Of a stretch of DNA of 42,507 nt, positions 1 through 7,235 are shown one piece after another. The notes under the pieces are model-generated. The model made no database searches, was not told where the DNA came from, and worked only from the letters and a program-made list of their open reading frames with translations. The position numbers and the translations under genes were made by a program. Source of the stretch: Akkermansia muciniphila (GTDB taxonomy: Bacteria > Verrucomicrobiota > Verrucomicrobiia > Verrucomicrobiales > Akkermansiaceae); contig CAMDAD010000026.1 in assembly GCA_945888515.1 (NCBI GenBank), positions 1-42,507 on the forward strand. The letters are read 5' to 3'. Position 1 is the stretch's first letter, and every line of letters starts with the position of its first letter.

Positions 1-279
1 CTCTGATTGGTAGACTGATCATCACGCTGGAGCTTCCACGACTCAACAATCAGCGAACAAAACATCACACATCCCGGTTCTTATCGAAATGGCACATGCC
101 GCCCGCAGCATGCTGCGCAGCGTAAAAGATACTTTTTCAGCAAACACTAAATATCTGTAAATATTGATTGAATTTCCCAGCGAATCATTTCTATAAGTCG
201 TTGATTTTCAGTGATTTTTTGCAGGAATTGGGATTCTTGAGAAATCGGTAAAAAAATGAAGTGTACCCATAAAAAATGT
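1..279. other. Non-coding region upstream of the dcw cluster
   Basis: No coding region with recognisable protein features is seen on either strand. A frame on the plus strand is open from base 3 to a stop near 123, but its translation resembles nothing I know. A perfect 14-bp palindrome (CGCAGCATGCTGCG) lies at 104-117 and is followed about 20 bases later by a short T-run (ACTTTTT), so it could end transcription of a gene to the left; this is weak. From about 130 to 300 the sequence is AT-rich, as expected ahead of a promoter. Confidence 0.5.
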
Positions 280-308
280 TTGACCTCGAAAAGTTTTTCA
301 GGTGTACT
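280..308 (+). promoter_or_regulatory. Probable mraZ promoter
   Basis: TTGACC at 280-285 and TGTACT at 303-308 are separated by 17 bases, a sigma-70-like layout in which the -10 box matches four of six consensus bases. Transcription would start near 315, giving a leader of about 20 bases before the mraZ ATG. The -10 box lies inside the first of four phased repeats, which fits autorepression. No Shine-Dalgarno site is visible before mraZ. Confidence 0.45.
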
Positions 309-337
309 GAAATGCACGCAAGCGTATTGTAGCGTAT
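301..337. promoter_or_regulatory. Candidate MraZ operator: four 10-bp-phased boxes
   Basis: Four consecutive boxes begin at 301, 311, 321 and 331: GGTGTAC, AATGCAC, AGCGTAT and AGCGTAT. All fit RRYGYAY followed by three variable bases, and the last two are identical over seven bases. A further AGTGTAC sits at 260-266, one base out of phase. Known MraZ proteins bind direct repeats with a 10-bp period upstream of their own gene (TGGG boxes in Escherichia coli, AAAGTG-type boxes in Mollicutes). The boxes cover the -10 element and the start codon, so binding should block transcription. The assignment to MraZ is inference from position and spacing. Confidence 0.5.
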
Positions 338-797
338 GAGTATCGTCCTTTCCCAATTTAACGGCTTCCAGGAGCACAAGATGGACCCGAAGTATCGGGT
401 GGCCATCCCTGCGCACTGGCGTCCAGAAGAAGGGGCACAGTTGATTTTGCAGCAATCCAAGCGTTACGGCATTGCCTGCGTGCGGGTGCTGACCTTGGAG
501 GCCTTTGCGGACATGGAGCGTGATATTCGAGAGTATCCGAATCGCAGCATGGGGCAGATCCGCGAGGCACTGGAATTGCTGCACGCGGGGATTCTTCCCG
601 TGAGCGTGAACAATCAAGGCAAGTTGCTCATTCCGAAAGAATGGAGCCTGCGTGCCAATCTCGAGGCGGAGTCCACGGTGACGATGGTCGGCCGAGGCAA
701 GTATTTCGATATTTTCAACAGCGCGGACTACGGAAAAGTATTCGCGCAGCAGACGGCGAACGTCAACGAGGCGTTTGGCGACCTTGGTATTTTCTAA
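336..797 (+). CDS. mraZ: Transcriptional regulator MraZ
   Basis: 153 residues, the usual MraZ length. MraZ is a DNA-binding protein of the AbrB-like swapped-hairpin fold that forms rings and regulates the dcw cluster. Two half-domains are visible: the first around DPKYRVAIP (residues 16-24) and the second around NNQGKLLIPKEW (about residues 90-101). It is the first gene of the cluster, as in most bacteria. The ATG at 336 is chosen because it gives the normal N-terminus just before the first half-domain. The start codon lies inside the candidate operator, so the gene is probably autoregulated. The first half-domain carries DPKYR where the family usually has DxKGR, a mild divergence that could accompany altered DNA recognition. 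Confidence 0.92.
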   Translation: MSIVLSQFNGFQEHKMDPKYRVAIPAHWRPEEGAQLILQQSKRYGIACVRVLTLEAFADMERDIREYPNRSMGQIREALELLHAGILPVSVNNQGKLLIPKEWSLRANLEAESTVTMVGRGKYFDIFNSADYGKVFAQQTANVNEAFGDLGIF

Positions 798-934
798 CAT
801 TTTTCATGACATTTCCTCTTACATTCACGAGCCTGGCCACCCTGCTGATGCAGGTGCGTGGTGCGTGGTTGCGTTGGTTGGGAAGAACTCATGGAGCGGG
901 TATGGCAAAAAAAAAGCCTCTCGAGTGGGTGAAC

Positions 935-985
935 TTTCTTATGGCTGGGCGGGGCGAGGAGCAAGGGACGGCTCCTCTCCCGCCA
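935..985 (+). repeat. 51-bp hairpin repeat, copy 1
   Basis: Bases 935-985 are identical to 1091-1141. The element contains an inverted repeat: GGCGGG (948-953) and GAGGAGC (956-962) pair with GCTCCTC (971-977) and CCCGCC (979-984), with an 8-base loop and a small 2/1 internal bulge. In the rsmH reading frame it encodes the peptide FLMAGRGEEQGTAPLPP. The two copies are 156 bases apart, a multiple of three, so both are in the same frame. This resembles short palindromic elements that spread between and into genes. Its abundance elsewhere in the genome cannot be judged from this window. Confidence 0.9.
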
Positions 986-991
986 ATTTTT
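948..991 (+). terminator. Possible terminator or attenuator in the mraZ-rsmH gap
   Basis: The 13-bp GC-rich stem of repeat copy 1 (948-984) is followed directly by AATTTTTCC, with five T at 987-991. This is the shape of an intrinsic terminator reading on the plus strand. Copy 2 of the same hairpin has no T-run. If active, it would reduce read-through from the mraZ promoter into rsmH and the rest of the cluster. No clear second promoter is seen between 992 and the start of rsmH. Confidence 0.4.
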
Positions 992-1039
992 CCTGCCCTG
1001 ACGCCTGCCCGCGCCTGGGCCATGGCTGGGGCAACTGCA

Positions 1040-2071
1040 ATGTCTGACTCGGCGCGTGATCAGCGCGCAGATCATCGTAAGCCCACGACTTTTCTTATGG
1101 CTGGGCGGGGCGAGGAGCAAGGGACGGCTCCTCTCCCGCCATATCATCTTCCCGTATTGCCTGCCGAGGTCGAGCGATGGATGGACGCGAAATCAGGCGA
1201 TGTGATCATCGATGGCACCTTGGGCGGTGGTGGTCATACTTCCCTGTTTTTGCAAAAAGGTGCGCGCGTACTTGGCATCGATCGCGATCCTGAAGCCCTA
1301 GCTTATGCTGGGAAACGATTGGCCGCATATCGTGACGCACTTTCGACGTTTCAGGCGAACTACTCGCAAATGTCCGAGCATCCTAACCTGCCCGAATCTG
1401 GGCAGGTACAGGGTATTTTGTTAGATCTTGGTGTTTCCTCGCATCAGCTTGATTGTGCCGAGCGGGGCTTTTCGTTTCAGAAAGATGGACCGCTCGATAT
1501 GCGCATGGGGCCGAACGCGGAAATGACTGCTGCGGACTTTGTCAACGCTGCCAGCGAGGCGGAAATGGTGCAGGTGTTGCGTGAGTTCGGTGAGGAACCT
1601 CAGGCACGACGCATCGCGCATTTGATCACCGAGCGCCGCCGCAAAACACCATTCACCCGCACGGGAGATCTCGCTTCGTGCATCGAGTCCGCTCTCGGCA
1701 GGCATGGCCGCACCCATCCCGCCACCCGCACATTTCAGGCGATCCGCATGCGCATCAACGAGGAGCTCTCGCTCTTGCACGATGCGCTCGAAGCCGCCGT
1801 GCGATGTCTCGCTCCCGGTGGTCGTCTGCTGGTGATCACCTTCCATAGTTTGGAAGACCGGATGGTGAAACAGTTTTTGCAACATCGTGCCAAGCCCTAC
1901 ATCGATGACCCTACTTGGCCGGCGCCGCGCGATAACCCCGAGTATCATCTCACCCTGCCGGTGCGAAAATCCATCAGCGCAGGATCAGCCGAACTAACCT
2001 CGAACCCCCGGGCCCGTAGCGCGAAGTTACGGGTCGCAGTGCGTAATCACCGTAAACTCGAAACACCATGA
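1040..2071 (+). CDS. rsmH: 16S rRNA m4C1402 methyltransferase RsmH (MraW)
   Basis: Cytosolic SAM-dependent methyltransferase acting on C1402 of 16S rRNA, the usual second gene of dcw clusters. Conserved features are YHLPVLPAEV at the start of the domain, the SAM-binding IDGTLGGGGHT, LLDLGVSSHQLD, GPLDMRM, and near the C-terminus FHSLEDRMVKQF and NPRARSAKLRV. The conserved part (from 1142) is 309 residues, normal for the family. The start is uncertain. ATG 1040 is chosen because it gives a short tail, interrupted by the 17-codon repeat element. ATG 902 has the best ribosome site (GGAG, 5 bases upstream) and would add 46 residues including repeat copy 1; ATG 1097 lies inside copy 2. The stop overlaps the next ATG (ATGA). 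Confidence 0.93.
   Translation: MSDSARDQRADHRKPTTFLMAGRGEEQGTAPLPPYHLPVLPAEVERWMDAKSGDVIIDGTLGGGGHTSLFLQKGARVLGIDRDPEALAYAGKRLAAYRDALSTFQANYSQMSEHPNLPESGQVQGILLDLGVSSHQLDCAERGFSFQKDGPLDMRMGPNAEMTAADFVNAASEAEMVQVLREFGEEPQARRIAHLITERRRKTPFTRTGDLASCIESALGRHGRTHPATRTFQAIRMRINEELSLLHDALEAAVRCLAPGGRLLVITFHSLEDRMVKQFLQHRAKPYIDDPTWPAPRDNPEYHLTLPVRKSISAGSAELTSNPRARSAKLRVAVRNHRKLETP
1091..1141 (+). repeat. 51-bp hairpin repeat, copy 2, inside the rsmH N-terminus
   Basis: Perfect second copy of 935-985 (stem halves at 1104-1118 and 1127-1140). It is exactly 17 codons long. Removing it would join MSDSARDQRADHRKPTT directly to YHLPVLPAEV, a normal RsmH beginning, so it looks like an in-frame insertion into the disordered N-terminus. 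The short string ATGGCTGGG, which opens the coding part of each copy, also occurs at 1022 in the same frame, which may be a decayed third copy. Confidence 0.85.
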
Positions 2072-2409
2072 ACCAGACCCGTTCCACAAACCGATCGAAT
2101 CCTTTTTTCTGGATAAGCTTTTTCATCGCCGTGGCAATCATGACTATCGGTGCCGTTACCTACGTAACCTATCGGAATTTGCAAATCCAGACAGCCCGAG
2201 AGATCGAGGCCACGGAAAAACGCATCGCTTCGCTGGTGCAGGATGACATTCCCAGCATCGAGGCGGAGATTGATCGCCAGCTCGCGCGTTATGATTTGCG
2301 CGAAAAATTGCAGCGCAACGGCAGCGACTTGATTTCCACGCCTACGAATCGCATCGAAGTGGTCCGGCCTCCGCATCCCGCCGTCTCGCAGCATGTCCTG
2401 CGTCCCTAA
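2068..2409 (+). CDS. FtsL-like small bitopic division protein
   Basis: 113 residues with one membrane helix at about residues 12-33, followed by a charged heptad-like stretch (about 38-80) likely to form a coiled coil, then a short Pro-rich tail. Size, topology and position between rsmH and ftsI match FtsL, which bridges FtsQ/FtsB to the FtsW-FtsI synthase at the septum. FtsL sequences are poorly conserved, so the call rests mainly on architecture and context. It overlaps rsmH by four bases (ATGA) and ends 3 bases before ftsI, implying translational coupling. Confidence 0.7.
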   Translation: MNQTRSTNRSNPFFWISFFIAVAIMTIGAVTYVTYRNLQIQTAREIEATEKRIASLVQDDIPSIEAEIDRQLARYDLREKLQRNGSDLISTPTNRIEVVRPPHPAVSQHVLRP

Positions 2410-2412
2410 CAG

Positions 2413-4329
2413 ATGATTCGCTCCTTTCATAGCCGTTGCACGTTACTGTTCCTGCTCATCATCGCAGGGTTCAGTGCGCTGGCTCTGCGCTTGATGGACA
2501 TCCAATACTTCAATCGCAAATGCTATCAGGAAGCCGCGAAAAATTTCAATACGACGAAAACTTACTTGCCCGGTGGACGTGGGCACATTCTTGATTGCAA
2601 TGACGAATTGATCGCTCGCAGTGTCACCTTGGCCAAGTTACGCGTGGATCGTTACGCCCTGAATAATCCCGAACTTGCGGCCTTTGCCATCGCATGGGAT
2701 GAACTCAGCGTGGAGCCCGGTTGGGCCAATCTAACTGATCAGGCGAAGCGACACAAGCTCCGGCCGCTCGTGAAAAAAATCCTTCGCACGGAAGAGGAAG
2801 ATTTCCTCATTCAGAAGCATCTCGCCTATGCCATCGGTCACCTCGCTCCCGCACTGCGATTAAAGCGCGAAGAACTGCGCGCGCGCATCGAAAAAAATCC
2901 CAAGAGCATGTGGTTCGTCATCGAGCGCAACATGGAGGAGGAAATCTTTGATCGCGTGCAAAGCGTAATCGATGACCACAAGATCCAAGGATTCAGCATT
3001 GAGAAATCGGCTCGTCGCCGCTATGCCTCCCCCGAGTTGGCCAGCCACGTGGTCGGCTACACCATCATCAAGGAGATTACCCAAGGCAATTACAGCTACG
3101 ACAAGGAAGTGGGTGCCTTTGGTGTGGAAAAAGCCCTAGAGCCGATTCTGGCAGGGAAAGACGGCCACCGCACTAGCGTCACCAATGCACGCGGCTTGCT
3201 CATCACTCCGGAACCCAGTGTGACGCTGCCGCCCCGCTCGGGCATGAATGTGCAGCTCACTCTGGACATGGAAATTCAGAATATCATCCAGGAGGAACTG
3301 ATCGCTGGCATCCGTGAGCACGAAGCGCCGCGCGGTTGCGTGATCGTGATGGACCCTCACACGGGCGGCATTCTTGGCATGGCGAATTATCCCTCATTCC
3401 ACCTGAACACGCTCGATCAGATTGCGACGAATGGCATCAATTTTGCCACGCAAATGGTCTATGAACCAGGCTCTACTTTCAAGGCAATCGCTGCTGCGGG
3501 AGCTTTGAATGAAAAACTGATCACGCCGAACACTCCTATCTATTGCCACAACGGCTTCTACAAACAAGGCACATTGGAACTGAAGGATCATCACCCTTAT
3601 GGATCGCTCTCGGCTGAATGGGTAGTCGGAAAATCAAGCAACATTGGCATTTACAAAATCGCCTCGCAGCTTGGCATGCAGCGGTTTTATGATTACGTGC
3701 GCGCCTTTGGTTTCGGTGCAAAAACCGATGTTCCGCTCAGTGGTGAGGTCAAAGGCTATTTTCGGGAAACGGACAACCCGACCACTTTCTCCAGCATGAC
3801 CTTCGGCTACGCGGTCAACGTCACGCCCTTGCAAGTGGCTTGTGCCTATTCGGCGATTGCCAATGGCGGCAAGCTGCTCAAACCACAATTGCTGCAAGCG
3901 GTGATCGCCAACGATGGAACTCCGATCGATCGGATGGAACCGGAAGTGGTGCGGCAGGTCATCAGTGCGGATGCCGCGTCGAAACTTCGCCAGTGCATGA
4001 CGTCTGTCGTCACCAAGGAGGGAACCGCTTTTCAGGCAGCCGTTCCCGGCTATCAGGTGGCGGGGAAGACGGGTACGGCGCAAAAATACAACGTCGAAAC
4101 CAAAAAATATTTCAAAACCCGCTACACAGTGTCTTTTGCTGGCATGCTGCCCGCGAAGGATCCCGCTTTTGTTTGCGTGGTGGTCATCGATGACCCACAA
4201 ACCACCAAGGTCTCGCGCTATGGAGGCACGATTGCTGGGCCTATTTTTGCGAAAGCGGCCGAGCGCATTGCGCGGCATATGCACCTCACGCCTACCGAGC
4301 CGATTCCTACTTCCGTTGCTAATCAATGA
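2413..4329 (+). CDS. ftsI: Peptidoglycan transpeptidase FtsI (PBP3-type)
   Basis: Class B penicillin-binding protein of 638 residues, the septal D,D-transpeptidase. It has an N-terminal cytoplasmic stub, a membrane helix at about residues 9-28, a dimerisation domain beginning around GRGHILDCNDELIA, and a transpeptidase domain with all three active-site motifs: STFK (Ser354, Lys357), SSN (408-410) and KTG (552-554). There are no PASTA repeats at the C-terminus, as in Gram-negative FtsI rather than sporulation-type SpoVD. It follows the FtsL-like gene and overlaps murE by four bases (ATGA). FtsW, its partner glycosyltransferase, ends the same cluster. Confidence 0.95.
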   Translation: MIRSFHSRCTLLFLLIIAGFSALALRLMDIQYFNRKCYQEAAKNFNTTKTYLPGGRGHILDCNDELIARSVTLAKLRVDRYALNNPELAAFAIAWDELSVEPGWANLTDQAKRHKLRPLVKKILRTEEEDFLIQKHLAYAIGHLAPALRLKREELRARIEKNPKSMWFVIERNMEEEIFDRVQSVIDDHKIQGFSIEKSARRRYASPELASHVVGYTIIKEITQGNYSYDKEVGAFGVEKALEPILAGKDGHRTSVTNARGLLITPEPSVTLPPRSGMNVQLTLDMEIQNIIQEELIAGIREHEAPRGCVIVMDPHTGGILGMANYPSFHLNTLDQIATNGINFATQMVYEPGSTFKAIAAAGALNEKLITPNTPIYCHNGFYKQGTLELKDHHPYGSLSAEWVVGKSSNIGIYKIASQLGMQRFYDYVRAFGFGAKTDVPLSGEVKGYFRETDNPTTFSSMTFGYAVNVTPLQVACAYSAIANGGKLLKPQLLQAVIANDGTPIDRMEPEVVRQVISADAASKLRQCMTSVVTKEGTAFQAAVPGYQVAGKTGTAQKYNVETKKYFKTRYTVSFAGMLPAKDPAFVCVVVIDDPQTTKVSRYGGTIAGPIFAKAAERIARHMHLTPTEPIPTSVANQ

Positions 4330-5873
4330 AACTTTCCGATCTGATCTCTCTCTTCCTTCGCCCTGTGGTCTCCGGCCCCACGGATCAATCTATTGCCGCG
4401 GTTACGGATGACTCGCGTCAGGCGAAAGAGGGCGTTGTGTTTGTGGCATTGAAAGGCGCTAATGCCGATGGCAATGACTACGCGATGAAGGCTCTCGCCG
4501 CAGGCGCGGCAGCTGTGGTTTCCGAAAAAGCACCACCCGCTGATCTCGGCAACGTGATGACGTGGATCCATGTGTCCGATGCCCGCCACGCACTCGCCCA
4601 ATGCGCCGTAGCTCTTGCCGGAAATCCAGCAGCGGGAATGAAACTCTGCGGTGTCACCGGTACGAATGGCAAGACCACCACTGCGTTTCTCATGCACTAC
4701 TTGATGAAGCAGATCTGGCACCGCGCCGGTATGCTCGGCACGGTGCGTATCGATGACGGGGAAACGGTGGAGGCGGCATCCAGCACCACACCCGGATCGA
4801 TCGAACTGCAAGGCATTCTGCGCCGTATGGCAGATCACGCATGTCGTGGCGTGGCGATGGAAGTTTCCTCGCACGGCATCCATCAGCACCGCGTCACTGG
4901 CATTCCCTTTGATGCATGTATTTTTACTAACCTCACGCAGGATCATCTCGATTACCATGGCACCATGGAACATTATTTCGCTGCGAAAAAAGCGTGGTTC
5001 GATGCCGTGGCAGCAAATCCGTTAGGGAAAAAACCAGTTGCCATCATTAATCTCGATGACCCTTACGGCGCGGAGCTTGCAGACTCGCTCAGAGGCAAAC
5101 TTCCCGTATGGACCTTCGGCTTCGGCGTGCACTGCGACTACCGCATGAACAACATGAGGCAAACGGCGCGCGGCATGGAGTTCGAGCTGAATCACAAAGG
5201 TCGACAGTTCCTAGTGCGCGCGCCATTGATCGGACGCTTCAACGCTTACAACATCGCCGGTGTGCTTGCAGCTGCGGCGGCGTGCGACATTCCCCTGCGC
5301 GATTCCGTGCCGCTCATGGCCCACGCGACTCAAGTGCCAGGACGCATGGAAAATGTCGGCAATGCCGGCGGCGCGACGGTGTTTGTCGATTATGCACACA
5401 CGCCCGATGCGCTGGAAAATGCCTGCCGCACGCTCCGCGAATTGGAGCCAGGGCGCTTGCTTACCATATTCGGCTGCGGCGGTGATCGCGACAAACGCAA
5501 GCGCCCGCTCATGGGCGAGGTCGCCGCCCGACTCAGCGATTTTTGCGTCGTCACCTCCGACAATCCACGCAGTGAAAATCCCGAAACCATCATCCGCGAG
5601 ATTGTCTCTGGCATCGGCGGCACGCATCACGTCACGATTGTTGATCGAGCCAAAGCGATCCACGACACCATTGCCGCCACGCGTGCGGGAGACATCGTGC
5701 TCATCGCTGGCAAAGGCCACGAGACTTACCAGCAATTCGCTGATCGCACCATCGACTTTGACGATAAAAAAGAAGCCACCATTGCCCTTCGCGATCGCGT
5801 GGTAGCCGCCGCAAAATTTCGCGAGTCGTTGCCGCCGCGCAAAACGCACAAGCCCCGTCGCAAAGATCCCTAA
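4326..5873 (+). CDS. murE: UDP-MurNAc-tripeptide synthetase MurE (meso-DAP type)
   Basis: 515-residue Mur ligase that adds the third amino acid to UDP-MurNAc-dipeptide in the cytoplasm. The ATP-binding loop is GVTGTNGKTTT, with Lys116. YAHTPDALENA marks the C-terminal part of the MurE family. DNPR at residues 412-415 is the motif that selects meso-diaminopimelate over lysine, so the wall is probably of the DAP type expected in diderm bacteria. The C-terminus ends in a basic tail (RKTHKPRRKDP) of unknown use. The start overlaps ftsI (ATGA) and murF begins 3 bases after the stop. Confidence 0.95.
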   Translation: MKLSDLISLFLRPVVSGPTDQSIAAVTDDSRQAKEGVVFVALKGANADGNDYAMKALAAGAAAVVSEKAPPADLGNVMTWIHVSDARHALAQCAVALAGNPAAGMKLCGVTGTNGKTTTAFLMHYLMKQIWHRAGMLGTVRIDDGETVEAASSTTPGSIELQGILRRMADHACRGVAMEVSSHGIHQHRVTGIPFDACIFTNLTQDHLDYHGTMEHYFAAKKAWFDAVAANPLGKKPVAIINLDDPYGAELADSLRGKLPVWTFGFGVHCDYRMNNMRQTARGMEFELNHKGRQFLVRAPLIGRFNAYNIAGVLAAAAACDIPLRDSVPLMAHATQVPGRMENVGNAGGATVFVDYAHTPDALENACRTLRELEPGRLLTIFGCGGDRDKRKRPLMGEVAARLSDFCVVTSDNPRSENPETIIREIVSGIGGTHHVTIVDRAKAIHDTIAATRAGDIVLIAGKGHETYQQFADRTIDFDDKKEATIALRDRVVAAAKFRESLPPRKTHKPRRKDP

Positions 5874-5876
5874 GCC

Positions 5877-7235
5877 ATGAAAGCGCTCACCGCACAAGAA
5901 CTTACGGCCCTCATCGGCGCGACATTGGTCGCTGGTGACGCGGCCGCTTGGGCGAATGCGGGCGTTTGCACGGATACGCGCAAATTGGTGGCAGGTTGTG
6001 TGTTCTTTGCGCTTAAGGGAGAAAATTTCGATGCTAACGCTTTCGCCGCACAAGCCCTGCAACAGGGTGCTGCCATCGTCGTGGTCTCTCAGTGGTCGGG
6101 CGCGATGATCCACGGCGGTGCCGTATTGTTAGTCGATGACACCCTCTTGGCACTGCAACAGCTGGCTGCTTGGTGGCGCGCGCAGCTCGATTTGCACGTG
6201 ATCGGGCTGACGGGATCTAACGGAAAAACTAGCACCAAGGATTTCACCGCCGCGGTTCTTTCGCAGAAATTTTCCACCTGTGCCACGCGTGGAAACCTGA
6301 ACAATCACATCGGGCTGCCGCTCACGGTGCTGGAAACGCGGGAGTCGCATCAGGCTGCCGTCTATGAAATGGGCATGAATCATGCAGGCGAAATCGCTCC
6401 ACTCGCCGCCATCGCGAAGCCGCAAATTTGCATCATTACTAACATCGGCTCCAGTCACATCGAGTTTCTCGGCACGCGTGAAAACATCGCGCGGGAAAAA
6501 GCCTCCATCGCGGCAAGGCTCACGGAACACGAGACGCTCATCGTGCCTCACGATTGCGACTTTTTGCCCTTGATCCGCAGCCTCACGAGCGCACGCTTCA
6601 TGAGCACCGGCGGTGAAAATGATGTCGTGCGCGCTGCGGATGTGCGCGAGGAGGCAGGGCGCATGAAATTTTTGTTAGTCTGCGGCAAGAACTCGGCGAA
6701 AGTTGATCTTCCCGTTTCTGGACGGCACATGGTGGCAAACGCCTTGCTTGCCGCGGCGGCAGGATACTTGTGCGGGCTTTCCGTTGATCAAATCGCGCGC
6801 GGGCTCGGTCAAGCCAGCTTGACCGCGGGACGCCTTCGCCGTTTTGTCAGTCGCGGTATCATTGTTTTTGACGATACCTACAATGCGAATCCTGAGTCGA
6901 TGATTGCGGGCCTGGAAACATTGGCGCGCGAGTCAGCGAGCGGCAAGCGCTATGCCGTGCTCGGTCGCATGGGCGAGCTCGGTGAACATGCGGTGGAAGG
7001 TGGACAGCGCGTCGGCGAGTGTGCGGCGCGTCTGGCGCTCCACACGTTGACCGTGGGGCAGGATGCCGATCTCATCTCGCGGCATGCGGGACCCACAGCG
7101 CGGCATTTCGCCACACAAGAAGAAGCGGCGGCCTTCCTCAGCGAGCATTTGCATGCGGGCGATGTGGTCTTTTTCAAAGGAAGTCGCACCGCTGCCATGG
7201 AGCGGGTGATGAAACAAATTTTCCCTGACGACTGA
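5877..7235 (+). CDS. murF: UDP-MurNAc-pentapeptide synthetase MurF
   Basis: 452-residue Mur ligase that joins D-Ala-D-Ala to UDP-MurNAc-tripeptide, the last cytoplasmic step before MraY. Visible motifs are the P-loop GLTGSNGKTSTK (Lys117), the region around GMNHAGEI and ITNIGSSHIEFL, and VFDDTYNANPESM, which is diagnostic for MurF. Length is normal. It lies directly after murE, and its TGA overlaps the mraY ATG by one base (TGATG), so the two are probably translationally coupled. Confidence 0.95.
   Translation: MKALTAQELTALIGATLVAGDAAAWANAGVCTDTRKLVAGCVFFALKGENFDANAFAAQALQQGAAIVVVSQWSGAMIHGGAVLLVDDTLLALQQLAAWWRAQLDLHVIGLTGSNGKTSTKDFTAAVLSQKFSTCATRGNLNNHIGLPLTVLETRESHQAAVYEMGMNHAGEIAPLAAIAKPQICIITNIGSSHIEFLGTRENIAREKASIAARLTEHETLIVPHDCDFLPLIRSLTSARFMSTGGENDVVRAADVREEAGRMKFLLVCGKNSAKVDLPVSGRHMVANALLAAAAGYLCGLSVDQIARGLGQASLTAGRLRRFVSRGIIVFDDTYNANPESMIAGLETLARESASGKRYAVLGRMGELGEHAVEGGQRVGECAARLALHTLTVGQDADLISRHAGPTARHFATQEEAAAFLSEHLHAGDVVFFKGSRTAAMERVMKQIFPDD

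Noticed and set aside
1-335. Classic TGGG-type MraZ boxes
   Set aside because: Only scattered single TGGG strings occur; no three in 10-bp phase. The RRYGYAY array is a better candidate.
147-800. Long minus-strand open frame opposite mraZ
   Set aside because: It is a shadow of mraZ on the other strand: no recognisable family, and mraZ is certain.
641-1039. Open frame continuing upstream of RsmH back to 641
   Set aside because: It overlaps mraZ in another frame and its translation (Arg/Trp-rich) has no RsmH character. It is open by chance, although ATG 902 with a GGAG site remains a possible start.
5211-6113. 300-codon minus-strand frame spanning the murE-murF junction
   Set aside because: Crosses two certain genes and has no recognisable motif.
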